The notes beneath the pieces are model-generated. The model ran no database searches, was not told the origin of the DNA, and saw nothing but the letters and a program-made list of their open reading frames with translations. From contig NZ_JABKKG010000008.1 in NCBI RefSeq assembly GCF_013166595.1, forward strand, positions 96,182 to 160,181: 64,000 nucleotides of DNA, written 5' to 3'. Positions 1 to 8,304 of the stretch are shown piece after piece. Every line of letters begins with the position of its first letter. Within the stretch, counting starts at the first letter, position 1. The position numbers and the translations under genes are program-made. The stretch is from Palleniella intestinalis. Its GTDB lineage: Bacteria; Bacteroidota; Bacteroidia; Bacteroidales; Bacteroidaceae.

Positions 1-312
1 ATAAGCAATCCGCTCGTCTCACTGCCTGTGCTGCTTCCCGAAGAGCAGAACGTGTGGCACATCTTCCCCGTTCTCTCGCCGGAGCGTGACTGTCTGCGCG
101 ACCATCTTGCGGCGAGAGGCATACCGACGCTTATCCATTATCCCATACCTCCGCACCGTCAGGAATGCTATGCCAATCATCCTGCCATGGCAGACTTGTC
201 GCTCCCTGTCACGGAACGCCTTGCCTGCGAGGAGCTTTCCCTGCCCATCAGCCCCTGCATGACAGCGGAAGAGGCAGCGGAAGTCATTGAGGCCGTAAAC
301 AGTTTCCGATGA
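1..312 (+). CDS. DegT/DnrJ/EryC1/StrS-type sugar aminotransferase, C-terminal end (5' truncated by window edge)
   Basis: The reading frame is open from base 1 and ends at a stop at 310-312, leaving about 103 residues. The tail carries the pattern of PLP-dependent nucleotide-sugar aminotransferases: NVWHIFPVLSPERDCLRDHL, then GIPTLIHYPIPPHRQECY, then LPVTERLACEELSLPISPCM. In this family the enzyme puts an amino group on a keto-sugar nucleotide for surface polysaccharide. The catalytic lysine lies upstream of the window. A strong hairpin follows directly, so this is probably the last gene of a polysaccharide operon. Substrate cannot be inferred. Confidence 0.85.
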   Translation: MSNPLVSLPVLLPEEQNVWHIFPVLSPERDCLRDHLAARGIPTLIHYPIPPHRQECYANHPAMADLSLPVTERLACEELSLPISPCMTAEEAAEVIEAVNSFR

Positions 313-324
313 TTTGATTTTTGT

Positions 325-368
325 ATCCACAGGCATTAAGGTTCTTGAATTCCTTAATGCCTGTGGAT
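325..368 (+). terminator. Hairpin terminator after the aminotransferase gene
   Basis: A perfect 17-bp inverted repeat (325-341 with 352-368, 10-nt loop) begins 12 nt after the stop codon. Its arms are ATCCACAGGCATTAAGG and the complement. The T-rich flank is modest, so it could also act as an mRNA 3'-end protector. Confidence 0.65.
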
Positions 369-463
369 ATGCCGTTAATGCGATAGTGCACAAATATCAA
401 TGTCTGTACACAAAAATACATGATTAGCACACATTTTTGCATGCCGTTGCCTTCGGAAAGTAC

Positions 464-471
464 TAATTTTG
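464..471 (+). promoter_or_regulatory. Candidate -7 box for the GH51/GH35 operon
   Basis: TAATTTTG fits the Bacteroidota -7 consensus TAnnTTTG and lies about 94 nt upstream of the chosen GH51 start. A TTTG at 436-439 is 24 nt upstream, slightly farther than usual, so the promoter is plausible but not ideal. Confidence 0.35.
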
Positions 472-564
472 TGCATCAAACCTTTTTCCTGCCGTTGCAG
501 ATGCAAGGGCAAGAGCCTTTTAACCAAGAAACTTAACATCATAACCAACCAATATCGTCCTGAA

Positions 565-3036
565 ATGAAAAAGCTATTAGCCATGGCAATGTTGGCGACA
601 GCGGCTGTCAACACTCACGCCATCGAGAACCAACCGGACTCTCTTTATCTGTTTTCCTACACCACCGATCATAACAAGAACCACGACGGACTGCATTTTG
701 CGTGGAGCATAGACAACAAGTCGTGGCACAAGATAGGTGATTCTCACAACTTTGTGTCCAGTGACTATGGACCGTGGGGCAGCGGAAAAAGGATGATTGA
801 CCCTGTGCTTCTACGCCGTCCGGACGGCAAATGGGTGTGCACATGGCTTGTGAACGAGGACGGCAAAGTCATTGCAAACACCGAGACGGACGACCTTGTC
901 CTATGGAAACCGCAGGATTATTATGCCGCCGGTGACAAGAAGAACGGCAACAGAAACATTGAACGGCAACAGGTTACGTTCCCTGACGGTGACCGTCTGA
1001 AGGGCATTGTGATAAAAGTTGAGCGCGCAGTGGTGAACAACCTTATCGCTGAATATGAGCGCAGCCAATACCGTAACGCACGCCAGTCGGAACTGATGCG
1101 TGACGACCCGATGAGGTTCAAAGGACTGAAGGACGTCACTTTCACCGTCACCGCCAACCCTAACGACAAGAAAGCAATCAGTCCGGAACTGTTCGGAATA
1201 TTCTTCGAGGACATCAACTATGCTGCTGACGGCGGACTTTATGCGGAACTTCTGCAGAACCGTGACTTTGAATATACACCCCATGATGTCCGCGGACGCA
1301 ACAAGGACTGGAACGCTACATACGCCTGGAGCATTGAAGGAGGGGGAATTGCGATGTCCATTGACACCGTTGCACCTCTGCATCCCAACAATTCGCACTA
1401 TGCCTTGCTGGACATAAGCACCACTGGCGGTGCACTTGTCAATGCCGGTTGGGACGGTGTGGCGGTCAAAGCCGGAGAGAAATATGACTTTTCGATGTTC
1501 GCAAAGTCGGAAAAGGTGATGCCTTTCGAACTGAGGATTGTCGGCAAGGACGGCAATGTGATAGCACGCCGTAAGATAAACATTGGCGGCAAGGGCTGGA
1601 AACAGGCGAAAACTGTCGTCGTTCCTGATAAAACGGTCAGTGACGGACGACTTGAGCTCCGCCCGCTGGCGACAGGAAAGGTTGCTGTTGATTTCATTTC
1701 GCTCTTTCCGCAAAACACGTTCAAAGGGCGGAAGAACGGTATGCGCAAGGACCTTGCCGAGAAACTTGTGGACCTTCATCCACGGTTTGTGCGCTTCCCG
1801 GGCGGATGTCTCGCCCACGGCAACGGCCTGCACAACATCTATCGCTGGAAGAACACCATAGGAGAACTGTGGGAAAGAAAAGGAATGCGCAACATCTGGA
1901 ACTACCACCAGACAATGGGACTCGGTTATTACGAGTACTTCCGCTTCTGCGAAGACATCGGTGCGACGCCGCTTCCGGTGATTGCCGCAGGTGTGCCGTG
2001 CCAGAACTCTTCCGACGGAGGTGACGGTCAGCAGGGCGGTCTGCCTATGGAGGAGATGGAACAATACATCCAGGACATCCTCGACCTTGTCGAATGGGCA
2101 CGTGGCGACAAGTCCACGAAATGGGGAAGCCTCAGGGCGAAGGCGGGACATCCTGCGCCTTTCGACCTTAAATATATAGGTATAGGCAACGAAGACCTTA
2201 TCTCCGATGTCTTCACCGTGCGCTACAAGATGATTTGCGAGGCAGTAAAGGCGAAGTATCCCGACATCCAAATTGTCGGAACGGCAGGACCTTTCAACCG
2301 AGGTTCTGACTATGAGTATGGCTGGAAACTGGCAAACGAGATGAATCTCGACATCATCGACGAGCATTACTATGTCCCTTCGGGCTGGATGATTTACAAT
2401 CAGGACTTCTATGATTCCTACGACCGCAACAAGACCAAGGTCTATCTCGGCGAGTATGCCTCACATACGCCGGGCAAGAAGCACAACATGGAGTCCGCCT
2501 TGACCACTGCCCTCTATCTCGCCTCTGTCGAAAGGAATGCCGATGTGGTGCGCCTGTCAAGCTATGCGCCATTGCTCTCACGCCGCGGACATCAGCAGTG
2601 GTCGCATAATCTCATCTATTTTGACAACGCATCCATACGCCTTACCACCGACTACCATGTGCAGAAACTCTACGGACGGAATGCCGGTGACGAGTATATC
2701 CCTTGCTATGCCAAGGCCGACAATAACCAGGAGAATGTTCGTCTGCGCATAGGACACAGCATTGTGCGTGACTCCAAGACGGGTGACATTATCATAAAAC
2801 TGATGAATCTCCTGCCTGTTAAGGTAAATACAAAGCTGAATCTTGAGGGAATTCTTGGCACAACAGTCCGTGCGACGGCAGAGACAATGGCGGGAAAACC
2901 AGCCGATGAGGCTGTCGCACCTGTCAAGACGGAACTCGAAATAAGTCCGATGACCGACTACGAGATGAGCCCTTACTCATTCACTGTCATACGTCTGAAT
3001 CCTGAAGGGACACGTTTGAACTCTAAAAAGAAGTAA
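565..3036 (+). CDS. Secreted GH51 alpha-L-arabinofuranosidase with a short GH43-like N-terminal segment
   Basis: The 823-aa protein starts at ATG 565, which opens a signal peptide (MKKLLAMAMLATAAVNTHA); the frame is open further upstream but codes an implausible Cys-rich leader. Residues about 25-165 resemble the first blades of a GH43 propeller (DGLHFAWSIDNKSW, MIDPVLLRRPDGKW) but are too short for a full domain. From about residue 190 the GH51 pattern follows: SPELFGIFFEDINYAADGGL, VRFPGGC, IGIGNEDL with the acid/base Glu near 543, and YLGEYASH with the nucleophile Glu near 630. Known GH51 enzymes release terminal arabinofuranose from arabinan or arabinoxylan. The GH35 gene follows after 76 nt on the same strand, suggesting one operon. 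Confidence 0.9.
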   Translation: MKKLLAMAMLATAAVNTHAIENQPDSLYLFSYTTDHNKNHDGLHFAWSIDNKSWHKIGDSHNFVSSDYGPWGSGKRMIDPVLLRRPDGKWVCTWLVNEDGKVIANTETDDLVLWKPQDYYAAGDKKNGNRNIERQQVTFPDGDRLKGIVIKVERAVVNNLIAEYERSQYRNARQSELMRDDPMRFKGLKDVTFTVTANPNDKKAISPELFGIFFEDINYAADGGLYAELLQNRDFEYTPHDVRGRNKDWNATYAWSIEGGGIAMSIDTVAPLHPNNSHYALLDISTTGGALVNAGWDGVAVKAGEKYDFSMFAKSEKVMPFELRIVGKDGNVIARRKINIGGKGWKQAKTVVVPDKTVSDGRLELRPLATGKVAVDFISLFPQNTFKGRKNGMRKDLAEKLVDLHPRFVRFPGGCLAHGNGLHNIYRWKNTIGELWERKGMRNIWNYHQTMGLGYYEYFRFCEDIGATPLPVIAAGVPCQNSSDGGDGQQGGLPMEEMEQYIQDILDLVEWARGDKSTKWGSLRAKAGHPAPFDLKYIGIGNEDLISDVFTVRYKMICEAVKAKYPDIQIVGTAGPFNRGSDYEYGWKLANEMNLDIIDEHYYVPSGWMIYNQDFYDSYDRNKTKVYLGEYASHTPGKKHNMESALTTALYLASVERNADVVRLSSYAPLLSRRGHQQWSHNLIYFDNASIRLTTDYHVQKLYGRNAGDEYIPCYAKADNNQENVRLRIGHSIVRDSKTGDIIIKLMNLLPVKVNTKLNLEGILGTTVRATAETMAGKPADEAVAPVKTELEISPMTDYEMSPYSFTVIRLNPEGTRLNSKKK

Positions 3037-3112
3037 AAACAGCGCGTTTCCGGCGGCATGCCGCTGTCCGGTAGCAAGCGAATTTTCCATAACAAGAAAC
3101 ACCAACCACACT

Positions 3113-5464
3113 GTGAAAACAATAAAAACATTGAAACATCTGACCTTACTTGCACTGCTCTCTCTCATCCCCATGCAGGGAAAAGCCGTCAATCCGGAGG
3201 CAGACAAAGCAGGGACATTCACGACAGGCAAGAAGACTTTCCTGCTGAACGACCGGCCTTTCCTCGTGAAAGCTGCCGAACTCCATTATCCACGCATACC
3301 ACGCGACTACTGGGAGCACCGCATCAAGATGTGCAAAGCGTTGGGAATGAACACCGTCTGCATGTATGTCTTTTGGAACATCCATGAGCAGAAGGAGGGC
3401 AAATTTGACTTTTCAGGCAACAATGACATAGCGGAGTTCTGCCGATTGTGCAAGAAAAACGACATGTATGTCATCGTCCGACCCGGCCCATACGTATGTG
3501 CGGAGTGGGAAATGGGCGGTCTGCCGTGGTGGCTTCTTAAGAAGAAAGACATCCGGCTGCGTGAGCAAGACCCGTACTTCATGGAGCGCGTGCGCTTGTT
3601 CATGGGCGAAGTGGGCAAGCAACTCTCACCGCTCACAATCGAGAAAGGCGGCCCTATCATCATGGTGCAGGTGGAAAACGAATACGGCTCCTACGGTGAG
3701 GACAAGCAATATGTCGGGGAAATCCGCGACATAGTCCGTGCTTCGGGCTTTGACAAGGTGCAGCTGTTCCAATGCGACTGGGCGAGCAACTTCACAAAGA
3801 ACGGACTTGACGACCTCACATGGACAATGAACTTCGGCACAGGTGCCAACATCGACGCGCAGTTCAAGCGGCTTGGCGAACTGCGTCCTGACGCTCCGCA
3901 GATGTGTTCGGAGTTCTGGAGCGGATGGTTTGACAAGTGGGGCGCGAAGCATGAGACACGTCCGGCAAAGAAAATGGTGGACAATATGGAGGAGATGATT
4001 ACGAAAGGCATCTCATTCTCCCTCTACATGACCCACGGAGGCACATCCTTCGGTCACTGGGCAGGAGCAAACTCGCCGGGATTCGCGCCGGATGTGACAT
4101 CCTACGACTACGATGCGCCAATCAACGAGTATGGCAAAGCCACACCGAAATACTACGAACTGCGCGAGATGATGCAGAGACATTCCAAGGAAAAGCTGCC
4201 GAAAGTGCCGGGACTGCCTGCGAAAATCATCACCGTCCCTCAGTTCTCGCTGGACGAATATGCGCCCTTGTCCTACGGAATCAGCAACACTCTCACCGCC
4301 CGCACTCCTCTTACATTCGAGGAAATGGACATGGGGTGGGGCACAGCCATGTACTCCACGGAGCTGCCTGAACTCGAAGGAGAGAGTCTGCTCACACTGA
4401 ACGAGGGGCACGACTACAGCCAGGTGTTCATCGATGGCAAACTGATAGGCTCCATCGACCGTGTAAGGAAGGAGAAATCCCTCGCCCTCCCTGCCGTCAA
4501 GAAAGGCAGCCGCCTGACAATAGTGGTGGAAGCCATGGGACGAATCAACTTCGGTCGCGCGATAAAGGATTTCAAAGGCATCACCAACGGAGTGACAATC
4601 AAGACCTCATCCGACGGACATGAGCTGACATGGGACTTGAAAAACTGGCAGATGGACATCATTCCTGACGACTATGCGACAGCCTTGCAGGCGTTTGGCA
4701 TGAAGGCTAAGACAGCGTCCCCTATCGAAGGAGCGTCAGGATATTACCGCGGATGGTTTAATCTGTCACGCACCGGCGACACATTCCTCAATGTCGAGAA
4801 CCTCGGCAAGGGACAAGTCTATGTCAACGGCCACGCTCTCGGCCGCTTCTGGCATATAGGCCCTCAGCAGACGCTCTACGTTCCGGGCTGCTGGCTTAGG
4901 AAAGGGCGCAACGAAGTGATAGTGCTTGATGTCGCAGGCCCTAAGAAACCTGTCGTGTGGTGTCAGGATTCGCCGGAGCTTGACAAGTTGCAGACAGAGA
5001 AGCCGCGCAGGAACGACAACCCTGAAAACCGCCCTGACCTCGCTTCCTCCACACCAATCGCCGCATCATCCTTCACCTCCGGCAACGGCTGGCAGACCGT
5101 CCGCTTCGCTAAGCCAGCCGAGGGACGCCACATAGCCATAGAGTGCCTCACTACGCATGACGGCACCGGCAATGTGCAGATAGCGGAGCTTTACCTCCTT
5201 GACACTGCCGGCAGGCGCATCAGCCGTGAGCCATGGACGGTGAAATACGCTGACAGTGAGGACATAAACAGGAACATGACGGGCGAGAAGGCCTTTGACC
5301 TTCAGGAGTCTACCTACTGGAGCACGGCGAAAAACGCCAAAGCTCCTCATCTGCTTGTCATCGACTTGGGCACACGACAGACTGTCTCCGCCCTCGAATA
5401 TCTGCCTCGCGCCGAAACAGGTGCTCCCGGAAGCGTGAAGGATTACAGGATATTTGTCTACTAA
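3113..5464 (+). CDS. Secreted GH35 beta-galactosidase with C-terminal F5/8 type C-like domain
   Basis: The gene starts at GTG 3113, which gives MKTIKTLKHLTLLALLSLIP, a good signal peptide; 783 aa. The GH35 catalytic domain occupies about residues 35-350, with VENEYGSYG (acid/base Glu near 190) and CSEFWSGWFDKWG (nucleophile Glu near 267). Beta-sandwich regions follow (GYYRGWFNLS, GRFWHIGPQQTLYVPG). Residues about 645-783 look like a discoidin/F5-8C carbohydrate-binding domain ending in DYRIFVY. The family removes terminal beta-galactose; with two arabinofuranosidases nearby a substrate such as arabinogalactan is reasonable, but this is inference. Confidence 0.92.
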   Translation: MKTIKTLKHLTLLALLSLIPMQGKAVNPEADKAGTFTTGKKTFLLNDRPFLVKAAELHYPRIPRDYWEHRIKMCKALGMNTVCMYVFWNIHEQKEGKFDFSGNNDIAEFCRLCKKNDMYVIVRPGPYVCAEWEMGGLPWWLLKKKDIRLREQDPYFMERVRLFMGEVGKQLSPLTIEKGGPIIMVQVENEYGSYGEDKQYVGEIRDIVRASGFDKVQLFQCDWASNFTKNGLDDLTWTMNFGTGANIDAQFKRLGELRPDAPQMCSEFWSGWFDKWGAKHETRPAKKMVDNMEEMITKGISFSLYMTHGGTSFGHWAGANSPGFAPDVTSYDYDAPINEYGKATPKYYELREMMQRHSKEKLPKVPGLPAKIITVPQFSLDEYAPLSYGISNTLTARTPLTFEEMDMGWGTAMYSTELPELEGESLLTLNEGHDYSQVFIDGKLIGSIDRVRKEKSLALPAVKKGSRLTIVVEAMGRINFGRAIKDFKGITNGVTIKTSSDGHELTWDLKNWQMDIIPDDYATALQAFGMKAKTASPIEGASGYYRGWFNLSRTGDTFLNVENLGKGQVYVNGHALGRFWHIGPQQTLYVPGCWLRKGRNEVIVLDVAGPKKPVVWCQDSPELDKLQTEKPRRNDNPENRPDLASSTPIAASSFTSGNGWQTVRFAKPAEGRHIAIECLTTHDGTGNVQIAELYLLDTAGRRISREPWTVKYADSEDINRNMTGEKAFDLQESTYWSTAKNAKAPHLLVIDLGTRQTVSALEYLPRAETGAPGSVKDYRIFVY

Positions 5465-5555
5465 AAGCACTGATTTTAGGATACAGAGACCATTGCGACG
5501 GTATTGGCGCTCACGACAGTAGTCTATTAAAGTCGCTGATTTTGGAATGCAGCAG
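5465..5555. repeat. Imperfect direct repeat after GH35
   Basis: Two similar stretches start near 5457 and 5522: GTCTACTAAAAGCACTGATT and GTCTATTAAAGTCGCTGATT. The first overlaps the GH35 stop codon. They lead into the inverted-repeat island and may be its outer remnants. No ORF is credible here. Confidence 0.5.
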
Positions 5556-5605
5556 GTGTGGCGGAGCCACATTCCTCATGGTAACCCCTGACTTCAGTCA
5601 TGGGG
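5556..5605 (+). repeat. Left arm of a 50-bp inverted repeat (REP-like hairpin pair)
   Basis: This arm matches the reverse complement of 5769-5818 at 49 of 50 positions. It holds two hairpins of its own: GTGGCGGAGCCAC, and CCCC-TGAC-TTCA-GTCA-T-GGGG with one bulged base. Paired small hairpins in mirrored order resemble REP/BIME elements or the ends of IS200/IS605 elements. No TnpA or TnpB gene is present. Confidence 0.75.
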
Positions 5606-5628
5606 TCTTGAAAGTCCATTAGTAACTT

Positions 5629-5745
5629 GTGTGGCAGCGCCACACTCCTTTATGTTGGATAAAGAGTGGTACGATGCTGTCATGGTGACCAAGATTGACA
5701 GGTGGAGGGGTATAGGAGGCATAAAGGAGTGTGGTTCCACCACAC
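5629..5745. repeat. Inner nested inverted repeat of the REP-like island
   Basis: GTGTGGCAGCGCCACAC at 5629-5645 is itself a perfect 7-bp hairpin. With its CTCCTTTATG flank it is mirrored at 5720-5745 by a diverged copy. The whole island 5556-5818 is therefore a palindrome of palindromes. Confidence 0.65.
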
Positions 5746-5768
5746 AGCATTATGAGCATTCACACTAT

Positions 5769-5818
5769 CCCCATGACTGAAGTCAGGGGTTACCATGAGG
5801 ACTGTGGCTCCGCCACAC
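5769..5818 (-). repeat. Right arm of the 50-bp inverted repeat
   Basis: Mirror copy of 5556-5605 with one mismatch, in the opposite orientation. It contains the same two hairpins in reverse order. Confidence 0.75.
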
Positions 5819-5858
5819 TTTCAGAGTTATTATTGGTTACAGCCAAGATAGAGATGTT

Positions 5859-5917
5859 GCCGAGGTGCAGCTTAAATTATGGAATGAAACTTGTTCCTGA
5901 TTGCCGAGGTGCAGCTT
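5859..5917 (-). promoter_or_regulatory. Duplicated 15-nt leader motif downstream of an orphan promoter
   Basis: On the minus strand AAGCTGCACCTCGGC occurs at 5903-5917 and again at 5859-5873. The first copy begins 8 nt after the -7 box at 5926-5933. The same 15-mer at the same distance follows the -7 box of the promoter at 36250-36280, so it is probably the transcript start in both places. Confidence 0.6.
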
Positions 5918-5925
5918 ATCTGATG

Positions 5926-5957
5926 CAAAGGTACAACATTTCCCAAGTGATTCCAAA
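5926..5957 (-). promoter_or_regulatory. Near-perfect leftward promoter with no coding gene downstream
   Basis: On the minus strand TTTG (5954-5957) and TACCTTTG (5926-5933) are separated by 20 nt, an exact Bacteroidota -33/-7 arrangement. Transcription would run through the REP-like island toward the 3' end of GH35, where no minus-strand gene is credible. It may drive a non-coding RNA or be the leftover promoter of a lost gene. Confidence 0.6.
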
Positions 5958-6054
5958 TATCATTGGGGTATAAATGGGGGTATGCCGTGCGAAACATAAC
6001 GATTTCACAAGACACAAAACATATTTACATACACTAAAACGATTATTCATACTT

Positions 6055-8037
6055 ATGAAAAAACAACTGCTTACAACCCTCGCCATGTGCGCCCTTGCAG
6101 CGACTGCCATGGCAGAGGACGCTCCGGCAAGGTGGACACTCAACGCCGCAAAGCCGGAGAAGGGAATCACCGTACAGCCTACGATGTACGGCATATTCTT
6201 CGAAGACATCAATTTCGGCGCGGACGGCGGACTCTATGCCGAGATGGTGGAAAACCGCTCGTTTGAGTTCCCGCAGGCACTCATGGGCTGGAACACCTTC
6301 GGCAATGTCACTGTCAACACCGCAAACCCTGCTTTCAAGAACAATCCGCACTATGTCACACTGAAAGACCCGGGACATCGCGACAAGCGCACAGGTCTTG
6401 AGAACCACGGATTCTTCGGAATGGGCGTGAAGAAGGGCATGGTCTACAATTTCTCCGTTGAGGCGCGACTTGCCGACAAAGGCGCGAAAGCCGGCAAGAT
6501 AAGGGTGGAACTTATCAACAAGGATAACGACATCGTTGCCAAAAGCCGTCTCGACATCATTTCCACCGAATGGAAGAAGCATACTGTCACCATCACTTCG
6601 CCCATAACGGCAAAGGACGCCTTCATGCGCGTCTACCTTGAATCAAAGGACGGTGTGGATCTTGATCACATCAGTCTCTTCCCTTCCGACGCATGGAAAG
6701 GGGCTATCCGCACCGACATGCTTCAGGCTCTGAAGGACCTGCAGCCGGGAGTGTTCCGCTTCCCGGGCGGATGTATCGTGGAGGGCACTGACCTTGCCTC
6801 ACGCTATCAGTGGAAAAACACCGTGGGAAAGGTGGAGGAACGTCCGCTGAACGAGAACCGTTGGAACTACACATTCCCTCACCGCCTCTACCCGAACTAT
6901 TATCAGACGGGCGGACTGGGCTTCTACGAGTACTTCCTCATCTCTGAACACATCGGCGCGACACCATTGCCTATCCTTAACGTGGGCATGGCGTGCCAGT
7001 ATCAGAACAAGGGAAACGAAGCCAAAGCCAATGTGCCTTTGGAAGAGCTTGACCCATACATCCAGGATGCTCTTGACCTTATCGAGTTCGCAAACGGCAC
7101 GACAGACACAAAATGGGGCAGGCTTCGCGCGGAAATGGGTCATCCCGAACCGTTCAACCTGCAGTTCATCGGCATCGGAAACGAGCAGTGGGACGAGGCG
7201 TACCCTCAGCGTCTTGAGCCGTTCATCAAGGCTATAAAGGCAAAATATCCTAAGATGAACATCATCGGTTCCTCCGGTCCTGACCCAAGCGGTGAGCGAT
7301 TCGACTACGGCTGGAAGCGTATGCGCGACCTTAACGTGGAACTTGTCGACGAGCACTACTACCGTGACGAGAACTGGTTCCGTGACAACATCAAGCGCTA
7401 TGACAAATATCCGCGCAAAGGGCCTAAGGTTTTCGCCGGCGAATATGCCTGCCACACAAAGAAAGCCGAGGGCAAAGAGCCTACACGACAGAACAATTTC
7501 CTCTCCGCACTCCATGAGGCGGCGTTCATGACCGGCATGGAGCGCAACGCCGATGTCGTCCACATGACAGCCTATGCGCCACTCTTCGCGCATGTCGACG
7601 GCTGGCAGTGGCGTCCCGACCTTATCTGGGTGGACAATCTGGAGACTGTCCTCACACCTAATTATTATGTGCAGCAGCTCTATTCCACCAACCCGGGAAC
7701 AAACGTCCTCCCGCTGACTGCCGGCAAGCAGCCTGTCGCCGGCGAGGACGGACTCTATGCTTCCGCCACTTATGACAAGCGCACAAAGGAGTATATCCTG
7801 AAAATCGCCAATCTCAACGATGCCGCGCGTGAGGTCGCAATAGAGGTGAAAGGCCTGAAGAACATCGGTGCGCAGACTGTCACAACTCTCCGTTCCGACA
7901 ATCCAAAGGCAATAAACACCATCGCCAAGAAGGATGTCGTGAAGCCTGTGACCACAACCCTTGCCGCACAAAACGGCAACATCCTGAAGCTCTCCGTACC
8001 TGCACAGTCATTCGCTGTGTACAAGTTCGGGAGATAA
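6055..8037 (+). CDS. Secreted GH51 alpha-L-arabinofuranosidase
   Basis: The 660-aa protein begins at ATG 6055 with a signal peptide (MKKQLLTTLAMCALAATAMA); the frame continues 27 codons upstream but that part does not look coding. It keeps the GH51 layout without the N-terminal addition of the gene at 565: QPTMYGIFFEDINFGADGGL, VFRFPGGCIVEG, FIGIGNEQW with the acid/base Glu near 377, and FAGEYACH with the nucleophile Glu near 463. The two GH51 proteins share extended blocks and are paralogues, probably acting on different arabinose linkages. The REP-like island separates it from the GH51-GH35 pair, so it may be transcribed on its own; no good promoter is visible just upstream. Confidence 0.92.
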   Translation: MKKQLLTTLAMCALAATAMAEDAPARWTLNAAKPEKGITVQPTMYGIFFEDINFGADGGLYAEMVENRSFEFPQALMGWNTFGNVTVNTANPAFKNNPHYVTLKDPGHRDKRTGLENHGFFGMGVKKGMVYNFSVEARLADKGAKAGKIRVELINKDNDIVAKSRLDIISTEWKKHTVTITSPITAKDAFMRVYLESKDGVDLDHISLFPSDAWKGAIRTDMLQALKDLQPGVFRFPGGCIVEGTDLASRYQWKNTVGKVEERPLNENRWNYTFPHRLYPNYYQTGGLGFYEYFLISEHIGATPLPILNVGMACQYQNKGNEAKANVPLEELDPYIQDALDLIEFANGTTDTKWGRLRAEMGHPEPFNLQFIGIGNEQWDEAYPQRLEPFIKAIKAKYPKMNIIGSSGPDPSGERFDYGWKRMRDLNVELVDEHYYRDENWFRDNIKRYDKYPRKGPKVFAGEYACHTKKAEGKEPTRQNNFLSALHEAAFMTGMERNADVVHMTAYAPLFAHVDGWQWRPDLIWVDNLETVLTPNYYVQQLYSTNPGTNVLPLTAGKQPVAGEDGLYASATYDKRTKEYILKIANLNDAAREVAIEVKGLKNIGAQTVTTLRSDNPKAINTIAKKDVVKPVTTTLAAQNGNILKLSVPAQSFAVYKFGR

Positions 8038-8080
8038 GATGTAACAGATTGTAAATCAATGTTATAAAAATAGTAAAACA

Positions 8081-8168
8081 AAAGATAACCTTTCGCACTG
8101 TGAAAGGTTACCTTTTACCATGTCAACCGTTACCTTTCGCATGGTAAAGTGTTACCTTTTGAAACTGT
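8081..8168. repeat. 22-bp repeat array A (4 units)
   Basis: Four consecutive 22-bp units at 8081, 8103, 8125 and 8147. Each joins a 13-bp palindromic core related to AAAGGTNACCTTT and a 9-bp spacer related to TGCANTGCA. It lies between convergent genes (GH51 and the AAA ATPase). Confidence 0.9.
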
Positions 8169-8214
8169 TAGTGTACGCTAAAAAACAATGACAAGCAGTG
8201 AAGCTCTTGCATAT

Positions 8215-8286
8215 TAACGTGAGTTCGACGAATTTTATAGCATTTTACTTTTTACCGGATACAGCAAATTCGTCGAACTCACGTTA
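8215..8286. repeat. Perfect 21-bp inverted repeat with 30-nt spacer
   Basis: TAACGTGAGTTCGACGAATTT at 8215-8235 (21 nt including the first T) is perfectly inverted at 8266-8286. It lies 18 nt beyond the 3' end of the AAA ATPase gene and could terminate it. A diverged single arm occurs at 20134-20155, which suggests a dispersed repeat rather than only a terminator. Confidence 0.8.
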
Positions 8287-8304
8287 TATTTTACAGGACA
8301 TCTG

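Noticed and set aside
901..2367. 488-aa ORF on the minus strand opposite the GH51 gene
   Set aside because: It has no recognisable domains and mirrors the codon pattern of the strong GH51 gene with intact catalytic motifs; the same holds for the 390-aa minus ORF at 6799-7971 opposite the second GH51.
5731..5973. 80-aa ORF in the REP-like island
   Set aside because: It spans the inverted-repeat arms and shows no coding character or ribosome site; it is an accidental open frame.
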